DNA of 64,000 nucleotides, taken from Elephas maximus indicus. Lineage: Eukaryota > Chordata > Mammalia > Proboscidea > Elephantidae. The notes under the pieces are model-generated. The model worked only from the letters and a program-made list of their open reading frames with translations. It did no database searches and was not told the DNA's origin. A program made the position numbers and the translations under genes. The stretch spans positions 75,965,135-76,029,134 of the forward strand of contig NC_064827.1 of NCBI RefSeq assembly GCF_024166365.1, in the 5' to 3' direction. The number at the start of each line of letters is the position of its first letter. Position 1 is the first letter of the stretch. This document shows, piece after piece, positions 35,961 to 47,194 of the stretch.

Positions 35961-36108
35961 GCAGGAGAATTTTACCGTTGTTTGAAGGTAAGTTCTACTT
36001 CTTAATACAGGATAATTTGACTTTTGAATACATGAACTTAATATTTCTACATGTTTTTCCCTGTTAAATAGCAGAACTTACCTTAAAACAACGGTGAAAG
36101 TCTCCAGC
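35961..36108. repeat. 36-bp inverted repeat with 76-base loop
   Basis: 35961-35996 pairs with 36073-36108: by my count 32 of 36 positions are complementary, including an uninterrupted 12-bp block (AGAACTTACCTT/AAGGTAAGTTCT) and a 10-bp block (AAACAACGGT/ACCGTTGTTT). The hairpin lies in the SCAI intron between the exons at 33602 and 36944. I do not recognise the family; a MITE or an ancient long-hairpin repeat would fit. The ORF content is nil. Confidence 0.75.
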
Positions 36109-36943
36109 TTCTCTCAGGCATTCAAATGCTGACCATCACTTCCTGTGTCAAACTATGTCAGCAGACAGGACTTCTGGCTGGGAAGTAGCAGTAAAATGCC
36201 ATCTCCCACAGAGAGACATCAGCACTATTCACAGTTAGGGAGATAGTGAAACAGTGACAAGTACTGCTAAAACAGCGTTAAGGTTTGTTTAGTATTTTAC
36301 CTAGCTAAATGACTGGGAGTTAGAATTAGATTTTATGTGTTATTTATTAAGGATAAATTGTTAAGGACAAAAAGTATTTCATTTCTCAGCATCCGAGAAA
36401 TGGCTACAACACTGACCTGTCTCTCTGGCAGACTTACAAGAGGTTCTTTTATTTCCAAAGTACAACAAAGTAAAAACGTGAATAAAAGAAACCCTTTAAG
36501 TGGTGCCAGTTATGTTATCCTAACTCTTAGGCACAGGGTGAGAAGCTTTCCAGACCAGAAATCTAACAGTCTTAAAAGATGCCTAAAATATGTAGCTAAA
36601 AACACAAGGAATCATGCTAGATAGATGATATCTTAGCTTTTGGACAAACACCTGTAAAACAAATTTTAAAACTCACAAATCATGAATTCCCCAACAGCAG
36701 GGGACAAAACCACCCTTTTCTCAGGGATGATTTATCATATCTCTTAAAATTATCTCAAGGCTTAACCGTAGCACAAATTAAGGAAGTATGGCTGTTGGCA
36801 AGGCTTCTGAGTGTACTTCAGATTGACACCTGCCACATTAAACACAAGTGATCATTATGAGAGGGAAAAACAAAGATCAGTATTATTTAATAGTCATTGT
36901 TCATTTGCAACCTATGGATATAACACATAATAACAAAACATAC
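36109..36943. other. SCAI intron, unassigned
   Basis: Unique-looking sequence. An open frame of 95 codons at 36337 has no recognised domain and I do not call it a gene. Confidence 0.5.
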
Positions 36944-37016
36944 CTTGTAAAGCTTTTGGATATGCTGTAGGAGAAAGCAAGCAGACTAGTGGCTGACCAA
37001 ATAAGTTTGTGAAATT
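36944..37016 (-). CDS. SCAI: SCAI internal coding exon
   Basis: This 73-base exon encodes NFTNLFGQPLVCLLSPTAYPKALQ plus one base of a split Asp codon. On the minus strand the acceptor is TATTACAG and the donor is G|GTATGT. It joins in phase to the exon at 33602-33775 (KALQ-DQSQ). It starts on a codon boundary. The exon before it in the mRNA was not found up to 64 kb. Confidence 0.96.
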
Positions 37017-37770
37017 CTGTAATAGATAAGAATTTAAAATATTCATTAAAAATTGGACCAATGGTAGTTACTCACAGATTAGGCCCTTTTACTCATAACC
37101 AGCTAGAGAAATACCAGTTACAGATGAAGAAACTGCCATTCATATATATCCACTATGCATAGTAGGCTTTCTTAAAGGCTCTCAGTTAATACAGGAGAGT
37201 TTACTAAGTGAATTACTGATTTTTAAAATAAAAATACACATGTCTGCAGGGTGAGGTCATCTGGCTGTCTGCCAAGAGGCCACCTCATGGGGCGACATAT
37301 ACTAGTATTTACAACGGGGAATTTTCCAAGATCTAGGATTTGGCTCTCGGCCAGCCTTACAGGCTCCAAAACCTGATTTACTGGTATGTAAGGATTGGAT
37401 CCATCTCGTAATGTGGGTCATACTAACCATTCACATAAAATGATGCATAAAAACCAGAATGTCTATATGTTAATTTACAGAAAGAATTAAACTGACGCTC
37501 AAACTAGAATATTCTTTTCATGGTTAAGGATATTCTTTCCCTAAAGGCAGATCTATCTGGGAAGTAAACTCATAATCTGACTATTCGGCAAAGCAATAAG
37601 GAAGTGAAAACTCCTACCATTTATATAGCAACTCCTAGGATTAATAAGAAATGAAAAAAACAAAAATTACTTTAAAATACTGCTGAATGTTAATAATAAA
37701 GACATGAACAAATAGACATGCTATGTTCTTAGAGAAGAACCCATTCTGAAGATGTCATTAATTTATTTAA
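37017..37770. other. Large SCAI intron, proximal unassigned part
   Basis: No exon matching the SCAI segment that should precede NFTNLFG was found. A slightly GC-richer patch at about 37240-37420 is unassigned. Confidence 0.5.
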
Positions 37771-39240
37771 ATTTAACCCTATCTCAATAAAAATAGCCAC
37801 AAATGTACTTTTACTCTGCAACTGAAAAAGCTAAATCTAAAGTTCATATGGGAAAAGAATATTCCGGAAAATTCTGAAAAAGAACAAGATGATAAGACAT
37901 AGAAAGTCTTAGTAATTAAAAACAGGTGGCACACAGTTCCCCAAAAAGTTGGACATAGAACTATCCTATGACCCAGCAATCCCAATCCTAAGTATATACC
38001 CAGGAGTGAAGGTAGGAACACAAAGAGAAACCTGTACACCAGTGTACACTGCAGCACTTTCCACAGGAGCCAAAAGTTGGAAGCAACCAAAATGTCAATC
38101 AACAGATTGATGAATAAACAAAATGTGGTATATATACATGTTGGAATATTATGCAGCCATAAAGAGAAATGAAGTTCTGATGCATATCACAACATGAACC
38201 TTGAAAACACGATGCTGAGTGAAATAAGCCAGTCACAAAAGGACAAATACTATAACATCTCACTTATATGAAATAAGCAAATATACAGAAACCAAAAGAT
38301 TACTAATGGGAGGCAGGAGTAAAGGGGGAGCTTTTGTTTTGGGGGCACTGAGTTTATATTAATGGTGGTGGAAAATTTTGGAAAAGGAAAGCAATAATGG
38401 TGGTACAACATGTAAAATGTAATCAGTGTCAATGAATTTTAAAGGAGGCAGGTGTTGTATTGGTGAATTTTTGGTGTATATATTTTCGCCACCATTTTTT
38501 AAAAAAAGATAGCACAAGAGTAGGCAGGAGACCAACGGAACAGCATCAAAAGTCCAGAATTAGACCCCCAAACATACAGAACTACTGTATATATGATAAA
38601 GATGACAGTTGAAACTGGTGAGAAAAACTGAATAGCCATTCTAGAAAAAAATTAAGTTGGCTCCATACTTCTTGCCATACACTAGGATAAATTTAAAATA
38701 CATCAAAGATTTAAAAGTAAAGCATTAACCAATAACTGAAAGAAAGTATAAGCAAACAAGCAAATTATTTTTTTAACCTAGAAGACCTTTCTGAATATTA
38801 CAATTAACTAATATTAATAAACTCAATTAGAATAAAAACCTAAAGCTTCTGCATGGTAAAATACAGCATAAACTAAATGAAAAGCAAATGATAAACTGGG
38901 GAAAATATTTGTAACTCATCTGACAAATGGTTAATCTCTTTAATATAGACAGAATTTCTCTAAATCTATAAGAAAATGATCATTGACCCAATAGAAAAGT
39001 GGGAGGAAGATAATAGAAAAGGGAATACAACTGGCTCAAATATAAGACAAGATGCTTAGCCTTACTGATAATAAGAGGAAATCAAAGTATACTAAGATAC
39101 CATTTTTTAACCTATCAGTTTAGCAAAATTTCCAAAAGTTTAAGAATACACACTGTTGGCAAGAATATGAGGAAACACTAAAATATGATATGTAAATGAC
39201 AGGAATATAAATTAGTATAATCTTTAGAAGACAACTTGGT

Positions 39241-39391
39241 GAAACCAAAACAAAACCTGTTGCCGTCGACTCGATTCCAACTCACAGCAACCCTACAGAA
39301 CAGAGCAGAACTGCCCCATGGGGTTTCCAAGGAGTGCCTGGTGTATTCAAACTGCTGACCTTTTGGTTAGCAGCCATAGCTCGTAACCACT
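39241..39391 (-). mobile_element. AfroSINE, short class with TSD
   Basis: Reverse-oriented copy lacking the middle segment, flanked by GACAACTTGGT (39230-39240 and 39392-39402). Confidence 0.9.
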
Positions 39392-39602
39392 GACAACTTG
39401 GTAGTATCTGTTAAGTTCAAATGCATATTCCATTAACACAGCAATTTCACAACTAGGAGTTTAACTTACAGATATATTCTCAAACCTGTAATAGAACATA
39501 AGTTCAAAGTTATTCCCTGCAGCATTCTTAGTAATAGTGAAGGGCTATAAACAACCAAATGACCAGCATTAAGGGACTGGTACAGTATATTATGACACAA
39601 CC

Positions 39603-40150
39603 CGTTAGGGACTGAATTATGTCCCCCAAAAACATATGTATCAATCTGGCTGGGCCATGATTCCCCATATTGTGTGGTTGTCCTCTATTTTGTGATTGGA
39701 ATTTTATGTTAGAGAGGATTAGGGTAGAATTGTGATTTTATGTTAAAAAGGATTAGGGAGGGATTGTGACACCTTACCAGGTCACATCCCTGATCCAATG
39801 TAAAGGGGGTTTCCCTGGGGTGTGCCTTGTACCACCTTTTATCTCTCAAGAGATAAAAGGAAAAGGAAGCTAGCAGAGTGGGGACCTCATATCACCAAGA
39901 AAGAAGGGACGGAAGCAAAGCGCATCCTTTGAACCTGAGGTTCCTGTGCTGAGATGCCCCCAGACCAAGGAAGACTGATGCATCACGTGGACCTTCCTCC
40001 AGAGCCGACAGAGATAGAAAGCCTTCCCCTGGAGCCCAGTGCCCTGAATTCAGACTTCTGGCCTACTGGACTGTGAGAGTATAAACTTCTCTTTGTTAAA
40101 GCCATCCACTTGTGGTATTTCTGTTACAGCAGCACTAGATGCCTAAGACA
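39603..40150 (+). mobile_element. Solo LTR of the same MaLR-type family, with TSD
   Basis: It is the opposite-strand counterpart of the LTRs at 2876 and 4445 (its 3' half, '…ccactgtggtatttctgttacagcagcactagatgcctaagaca', mirrors their left edge). The expected initial TG reads CG, probably by mutation. CAACC flanks it (39598-39602 and 40151-40155). A perfect 12-bp stem with a 2-base loop lies at 39835-39860 (CCTTTTATCTCT/AGAGATAAAAGG). Confidence 0.85.
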
Positions 40151-40649
40151 CAACCATGTGATGAGATACTATAAACTATTAAAAAAAAAAAAAAAAAGAG
40201 AGAGAGAATGAAGAAAGTCTTCATGAACAGATGGGAAAAGATCTCCAACATTTCTTGTTAAGTGGAAAAATGCAAGATACAGAAGTGTGTGTATAGCCTT
40301 ATAGGGAAAGATGGGAACTGAATGAATTGGAGGCGGGGTGGGAGGAAAGAGAGTTCACACAACATTTTAAAAAATTTTTTTCCCAACTTTGTGAATATAA
40401 CAACAAGAAATTAAACAGTTAAGATAAATTAGAAATTTCTTATAAGCAAATAAAGGAGTAAGTTGGATGATATTAAGGAGTATTCCCAAGATAAGGCAGT
40501 TTTAGGAAATCCTTCACACTGTAGAGACTGCTTATGAATCCTTGGCCATGGCACGTTCTCTCTCAGATTATGCTAAAATGATGTGGCTATTATTTCCCAA
40601 GTTCTCATTTTTCTTTGCTTTCATTACTGACCAACCTCTCTTCTTTTTT

Positions 40650-41195
40650 TTAATACTGTACAGAAAAATGTTAACATCCTTTTAAAGGCCTGCCTACAAG
40701 GTTGGCCTTTGGCTGGTGTCGGGAACTTGAATTTTGGGAAGGTTCTCACCACTAGCAGAACTGATGGTAGTTCAGTATGCCTAATCTGTGCAAATAATAT
40801 GGTTTATGTTTAACCTGCTTTCTTCTGGGAGTCTGGCATTTTGGTACCTGTTAAGCAGAAAGGGCTACGTGATTAGCCCCCAGTAAAAACTCTGGGCGCT
40901 GAGTCCCTAATTAGCTTCCTGGTAAACAACATTTCATTTCACGTACGTTGTTACAACTTGTTGGTGGAGGAATTAAGTACATCCTGTGTGACTTCACTAA
41001 GAAAGGACCCTTGGAAGCTTGCTCTTGAGTCCCTCTGGACTTCACCCATGTGCCTTTTCCCTTTGCTGATTTTGCTGTGTCCATTTGCTACAATAAATCT
41101 TAGCAGTGAGTATGACTTTATGTTGAGCCCTATGAGTTCTCCTCGTGAATCACTGAATATAGGCACAGTCCTGGGGAACTCTGACGCTTATACTT
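40650..41195 (+). mobile_element. Solo LTR, ERVL type (LTR16/33-like)
   Basis: Phrases such as 'aatatggtttatgtttaacctgc', 'gggagtctggcattttggtacctg' and 'ctttgctgattttgctgtg' match an old ERVL LTR as I remember it. A poly-A signal AATAAA is at 41092-41097 in the expected position. Exact ends are uncertain. Confidence 0.6.
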
Positions 41196-41454
41196 TAATC
41201 CTTCTATCAGATTATATTTGAATAGTTTCTTTAAGGATGCTTTACAAGTCTTTCTTTTTTAATTAAAAAATTATTTTATTAAATGATATATATATATATT
41301 TTTTACTGGCACTAAAGAGAGGGAATAAATTTTAATTTTGTTGATTATTCTCCCCTAGAGAACATTTGAGGTATAATAATTACACATCAGTAGAAAGAGA
41401 TTTTTTTTTTTAGAAAGAGATTACCTTAAATTTGTATAGTGCACTACACTTTTT

Positions 41455-41780
41455 TTTTTTTGAACAATGAATACACGTACTGTTTTGTGACACTGGTTCC
41501 CAACCTCGTGACATGTCAACACTCTCTCCTTCTCGACCTTGGGTTCCCCATTTCCATTCATCCCGCTCTTCTGTCCCCTCCTCCTTTCTCATTCTAGCCC
41601 CTGGGTTGGTGTGCCCATTTAGTCTTGTATACTTGGCTGAACTACATGTGTTAGTGTTTGTTTTATAGGCCTGTCTAATCTGTGGCTGAAGGTTGAGCCT
41701 CAGGAGTGACTTCAGTGCTTAGTTAAAAGGTATCGATGGGCCATACTCTCAGGGTACATGTCTTTGTTAGTCTTCATTAT
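41455..41780 (-). repeat. L1 3' UTR fragment, antisense
   Basis: It is the reverse complement of the same 3' UTR type that ends L1-E (about 48430-48650), sharing the 'gacatgtcaacactctc' and 'cctcaggagtgacttca' phrases. Confidence 0.7.
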
Positions 41781-41989
41781 TCAGTAATTTTTGTGGTATA
41801 ATCTTATTTCCTTATTTGCAAGTTTTGGGGGAATGTCTCAAGATTGTACCATATTTGGATTTTACCATCTGATGCTCTTATGTTTAAGAAAAATTATGGT
41901 AAATGTACAGACATAAAATATGTATTGAGGAACTTTTAACTGATTATAGCTCATATATAAGACTGTCACTGACTTTTGAGTATTCATTC

Positions 41990-42460
41990 CATATCTAACC
42001 ACTATGGTGAATTTGTATTCATATTAATTTTTCTGTAATTCTTTTAGATTTTCTAAACATAAAGTCATATCATCTGTAATTAATGATTTTCATCTTTTTC
42101 TTTATAATATTTTCATCTCTTATTCCTGTTTTGTGTCCTCTTTTACATTCTGTATAACTTTTATTATTTTGTTTTATTATGCTATGAAATTCTGGTCAGG
42201 ACTAAAACAAGATTATATCACAACGGTAATAACAGGCATTCTCTTTTTCTTGCTTATTTTAATTAAGGATACTTCTAGTGTTTCTCAATAAGTACAAAGT
42301 AAATACAGAAGCTCTTCATTATAAGTTCAGTATTTTAATTAAAATGGGCAATGAATTTTATTAGATTTTATAAATGAAAATTGAGATATAAACATGTGAT
42401 CTTTCCTATTTATCCTACTGACATATAATATCAACTGACAGTGCTATACTTAATCTTTAT
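41990..42460 (-). repeat. Ancient L1 RT-region fragment, antisense
   Basis: A diverged reverse complement of the L1 RT region ('aaagtcatatcatctgtaa', 'ttctggtcaggac', 'tgatctttcctatttatcc'). Confidence 0.5.
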
Positions 42461-42619
42461 GCACGATTCAGATAAACTTTTTTGGTAGATTATTCTATTA
42501 ATTAGTCTATTTACTATTCTTTTATTAAAAACTTTCAATCTATATTCATCAAATGATCTGAAGTAGAGTTTTCTTTTGTGTGTGCTATTTTTGTCTTGAA
42601 ATAGTGTCATTATTATAAT

Positions 42620-42850
42620 AATTCCTACCATTTACTGAGTGCTAATACACGGGGTTGCCATGACTCAGAACTGACTTGACAACAACAGGTTTGGTGTGGT
42701 TTTTTTGGGTAACTACATGCCAGGGACTATTCTAGCTTTCTTAGATCCTAACCTCTAACCGTAACAATCCTGTTAGATCAGTATTGTCAACCCCATTTTA
42801 CAGAGGAGGAAAAAGAGACTCAGAAAAGGCAAATGACAGGCTCAAAGTCA
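42620..42850 (-). repeat. MIR SINE split by an AfroSINE tail
   Basis: MIR phrases 'ccatttactgagtgctaata' and 'aactacatgccagggactattctagc … cccattttacagaggagg' flank an inserted fragment at 42649-42707. Confidence 0.75.
42649..42707 (+). mobile_element. AfroSINE tail-only insertion
   Basis: Only the 3' tail ('ggggttgccatgactcagaa…acaacaggtttgg') and a T run are present, inside the MIR. A duplication is not clear. Confidence 0.7.
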
Positions 42851-43557
42851 TACCTAATTGCTACAGAATGAATAGGGCTTTTAGGAAAGACCTTATTAAG
42901 GGGCTTATATTTGATCAAACACTTGAAGAACAAAGCAGATACACATCTTTGGAAGAGGATTTCAGGCACAGAAAACAGAATGCAAAGACCCTGAGCAGAA
43001 GACTGCCTGCTGTGTTTGAGGAACAGCCATGAGGTCAGTGCGTGGAAGAGAATGGAATGATCAGGATACTGGCAAGATAATCAGGGAGGCTTTTGGGAGG
43101 AGAGATGAGGACAGACAACATAAGGCCTTTATTCTGGGTGAGATGAAGATTGGAAATTTTAAGTACCGAGGTGACATGATCTTAGCAGCAGGCACACTCT
43201 ACAGAGCAGCAAAGGCAGAAAGTGGAAGACTAGGAGGTTATGGCAAGAATTCAGGTGCAAGATAATGGTAGCATGGAACAGGGTAACGGCAGTGGAAGTG
43301 GTAATATGTGGTGGGATTCTGGATATATTATGAAGTTAGAGTCAACAGGATTTTCTGAAATGGATACAGAGTGTGAGAGAAAGAGGAGTCAAGTATGAAA
43401 CCAAGGATTTTGGCTGGAGCAACTGTGAAAGCACAATAATCATTAACTGAAACGGGGAAAATTTTGAGTGAAAGAGGTCCAGGAATTTTGTCTTGAGCAT
43501 GCTCAGTTTTCAATCCCTATCAGAATTACCAATTTGAGATGTGGAGTGCTTACCTAC

Positions 43558-43707
43558 CTGCTGCCATCAGGTCAGTTCTGACTCATAGTGACCCTAAAGG
43601 ACAGATGAGAACTGCCCCATAGGATTTCCAAGGAATGGGTGGTGGATTCAAAGTGCTGACCTTTTGGTTAGCAGCCAAGCTCTTAACTACTCCGCCACCA
43701 GGGCTCC
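43558..43707 (-). mobile_element. AfroSINE, short class (first of a pair)
   Basis: Reverse-oriented complete short copy ending 'gccaccagggctcc'. Confidence 0.9.
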
Positions 43708-43869
43708 AAAAACCAAACCAGTTGTCATCGAGTCCATTCTGACTCATAGCGACCCTATAGGACAGAGTATAACTGCTCCATAGGGTTTCCAAGGAGTGGC
43801 TGGTGGATTCAAACTGCTGACTTTTTGGTTAGCAGCTGTATCTCTTAACCACTACACCAATAGGGCTCC
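43708..43869 (-). mobile_element. AfroSINE, short class (second of a pair)
   Basis: A second complete short copy in the same orientation directly abuts the first. A diverged GAGATGTNGAGT repeat (about 43535 and 43872) flanks the pair as a unit. Confidence 0.9.
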
Positions 43870-44329
43870 AGGAGATGTAGAGTAGGTAGATGATATTAGA
43901 GCCTGGAACTCCAGTGAGAGGTCTAGGCTAGGGATATAAATTTGGAAACTGTCAGCATAGAGATCATAATTAAAGTCATGAGAATAAGTAAGAGCATCAA
44001 GGCAGTCAGTTGTAGCTAGAAGAGAAGAGGAACAAGGATTGAGTCTCAGAGCACACCAATAATAAAAAGTGAGAGGTGAGGAAAAACCAGCAGAGTAGAC
44101 TGAGAAAATAAGCAAACTCCAAATCTCCTTTGCCCTCAGGCAATCCAGCAACTTGAATCTAGGTTTTGAACGCCTCAGTTGGAGAAGGGGACAGTCAGAG
44201 CTTAGTGCCTACCCAAATGGGAGTCTAATAGGAGACCCACCCCACCTTAAGTTGGAATACCAAAGGGCTATACCCTCAGTGTAAGGGCAAATGAAAAATA
44301 AACCTGACACCTTCCCTCCTCCAACGACT

Positions 44330-45260
44330 ATCCCCTAGGAGACTATGAGGAAATTTTCTTGGTGCTGCTCAAAAGAGAGGGAAAAAAAAAAAAAAAAAAC
44401 TCAGTCCCCCAGGGCTGTAACTATAAATCAGCCTTCCTGCATATTTGTAGCCCAAATTCACATACCTAGGTGATTGCAAAAACCTGGTCTTAAACTAGTA
44501 GTACCTCTAAGTGTCTTTCAGAAGTAAATGCAGATCCTCTCCAGATGAAGACACCTTCATCCTAGTGTCAATGAATTTCCCACAAAAATATTTAAGGATA
44601 AGGAGAAGAACATCACGCATACAAAGACACATGAACAGCAAAGGGAGTTTTTAAACAGCAAAAGCAGATTTTAGATATAAGAATGATCGGATATAGATTA
44701 TAAAATAAATACGCTCATTAAGTTATTAAAAAAACAAGTGTGAAAACAAAAATAGAAAATTATAAAAAGTGGCACGGAATATTTGAAAAAGAAATAAACA
44801 GAGCTTAAGGAAATGAAAAATAGCATAACCAATATAAAACTCAATAGATGGATTTAATAACAAATCAGGCACAACTAATACAGAATTTGTGAACTAAAAG
44901 ATCAGAAGAAATTATCCAAATCTCAGAGAAACAAAAAGGTGAAAATATAGGAGAGGTTAAGAGACGTAGAAGACATAGTGAGAATGCCTAATTAATGTTT
45001 AATCGGTTTCAGAAGAAGATGAGAGAAAGGCTGAGGCACATCTAATATCTGAAGAGATAATGGCTAAGAATTTTCCAGCAATAATGAAAGGCTCCAACCT
45101 AGCAATTCAAGAAATCCAACAAATCTCACACGGGATAAATATAAAGTAACCAAATTTAGATATATCACAGTATAACTGCACAACACTAAGAGCTAAGAGA
45201 AGGTCTTCCAAAACAGCAAAAAACATGGAATAAGAGCCTGACTGGCAGAAGAACTCCCAT
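44330..45260 (+). repeat. HAL1/old L1 ORF1-type remnant
   Basis: Sequence around 44700-45140 reads as an eroded L1-type ORF1 region ('ctgaagagataatggctaagaa', 'ccagcaataatgaaaggctcc', 'caagaaatccaac'). No long frame remains. Confidence 0.55.
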
Positions 45261-46163
45261 ATACCTTAATCCTGTTATGAAGGTAAATGCCTGAACAGAC
45301 TGCAGGAATCTGCAGACTTCAGTCAAACACTTTAGGACAAGGCTGTTTAGATAAATATGCCTGTTTCGACGAACATGGAAGTCATTTTCATGTACAGGGA
45401 TGCAGCTGTGTCATCAATATTTAAATGCTTGAAAGGATTTTCTTGTTTCAAAGAAAAGAAAGCAAAGCAAAAAGAAGGATTTACCGAGACAACTAAGGTC
45501 ATTTTTTTTCTTCTACTCTTACCACTGCTACACTTACTACATTTTCCTAGTCTACCCATGATGGAAATTTGAAGGCCAAAATAGGGACCATACTTTTTTA
45601 CGTAAGTCTTGGTATTTCAATCACTATTCCTCTCTGAAATGAGGTTCAGACTAGCATGCAGAAATTCTCTTTTTGTAAATGTGGAACGAGCACGGGCTTC
45701 AAAATGACAAAGACCTGTGCAGGTATCAATAACACAAGTTATCCTCCATAGGCCATTTCCTCATCTGTAAAATAAGGATAATGGCCCCTACCTTCATTTA
45801 TTCATTCAGCACGTACTTATTAAGAATATTTTAAGTGTGAGGCACTGGGAACATAAAGCTACATGTACATATAAATACAAATACATGTATACACACATAC
45901 ATACAGATTTCCGGGAAAGCAAAGCATAACGCTGGTAGTCAGACCTTTACATTCCAAGCAGGAGAATAGTTAAGTGTTCTCTGGTGAATATGTCTAGGCC
46001 AAAATAATCAGCTAAAAAAGACGTAAGCAGTGCCCTCTGGGAAGACGTAAATGGAGATGGGGAAAGAGAGCAGGAGAACGCTGTTTTTAATAACCTCGTG
46101 GAACTTTCTGACTGAGTAGTTCTCATCCAAGTAGCATGCTGGAATGAATCCTAGAAAAATCAA
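45261..46163. other. Large SCAI intron, unassigned with small repeat traces
   Basis: About 45700-45790 is MIR-like (sense) and 45795-45860 resembles an L2 antisense end. Small frames at 45347-45572 on both strands have no recognised content. Confidence 0.45.
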
Positions 46164-47194
46164 TGGTGGCGGGGCCAAGATGGCAGAGTAGTAGGATGCT
46201 TTCTGTGGTTCCTCTTAAAACACAAGTGAATTGATTATGTATGACAATCTAGGGGCCCTCAACATCAAAGCTGAAGTATTGGCCTCAGTGGCAGGGGGAG
46301 GCAGAGACGGCTCAGAAGCAGCAAGGACTTGCCAAGACCAGGTCCGGCTGGAACTGGCACCCCGCAGGCTGGGATTGACTGGTGCCAGCGGTGAGGCAAG
46401 TAGTGGCATTCAGGACACGTTTTCCACATTGGAAGAGACCAAGCAGCAGAGGGTCTACTCAGGCCTCTAGAATCAGCAAAAAGGGGCGCTCCATCGGCAA
46501 AAGATAAGTGCACGTGTCTAACCTACCACACGGATCAAAAAACACCCCTTTGGGAAAAACCTCTCTCCCACTTACCTGCCCCATTCTTGCTGGGTGTTGG
46601 GTCTGAGCCAGCTTCAGAGACTGCCACATCCCCTGGACCGGAAGTAGGACCCATCATGCACCCAGAGCCATTTTCCCAGCCTCGGAGAGGGAACAGATTA
46701 ACAAACAGGGAGAAAATAATCTGCCGACTCTCCTAAGCAGGGAATTCAGGGCAGCCCCCTGCCTTGCTCAGCACATGACCCCCCACTGTAGCCAGACACC
46801 TGTGCCTACACGAATCACCCCTGCTCATTTAGGACTATAGCTAAGACCCTGCAACACACACTTGTTGACTGACTACCTGAACACCTGAGCTGAATCCATA
46901 CAAGAAAAGGAAACAGATTAATGGGCTCATATACTTAGTAACAGTTCTAACCACCTGGTGACAGGATGTTAAAGCTTCAAAGGCTCCAGTAATAAAACTA
47001 CCTCATTCAAGCAGCCTATTTGGGCATAACAAAACAAGAAGCTAGGACACAGTAAGCAAACATAAAATAAATAAATACAATAACTTATTGATGGCCTGGA
47101 GACAAAAAATCAATATCAAAACACATAAGGAAGCAGACAACAATAGCTTTAGCAACCTCCCAAAACAAGGAATCAAGAAATCTTCCAAAATGAA
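46164..47194 (+). mobile_element. L1-C part 1: 5' region and start of ORF1
   Basis: Starts GGTGGCGGGGCCAAGATGGC, the same 5' start as L1-D, with a YY1-type CAAGATGGC at 46176-46184, then a 5' UTR and the ORF1 start region up to the insertion of L1-E. L1-C is the host of the nested cluster. Confidence 0.85.
46176..46184 (+). promoter_or_regulatory. YY1-type site at L1-C 5' end
   Basis: CAAGATGGC about a dozen bases into the element; human L1 has a YY1 site at the same place that directs accurate initiation. Confidence 0.55.

Larger units (their letters stand above)
37771..40470 (+). repeat. Ancient L1 broken by younger insertions
   Basis: Old L1 sequence at 37771-37900, about 38510-39240 and 39403-39597 is interrupted by a less diverged L1 3' segment (about 37905-38508, 'atgacccagcaatcccaatcc' to 'ggacaaatactataacatctc'), an AfroSINE (39241-39391) and an LTR (39603-40150). 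After the LTR the old element resumes ('atgtgatgagatactataaac') and ends in an A run at 40181. Confidence 0.65.
42851..44160 (-). repeat. L2 LINE, antisense, split by two AfroSINEs
   Basis: Long antisense L2 match: 'gaccctgagcagaag', 'aaggcctttattctggg', 'aaattttaagtaccgaggtgacatgatc', then 'gagtcaacaggattttctgaaatgg', resuming after 43869 with 'ggagatgtagagtaggtag' and 'gaggtctaggctagggatataaattt'. Confidence 0.7.

Noticed and set aside
42784-43265. Two consecutive plus-strand frames (82 and 78 codons)
   Set aside because: They translate antisense MIR and L2 sequence.
45347-45572. Overlapping small frames on both strands as a possible missing SCAI exon
   Set aside because: Neither translation resembles the SCAI segment preceding NFTNLFG, and no matching splice sites were seen.
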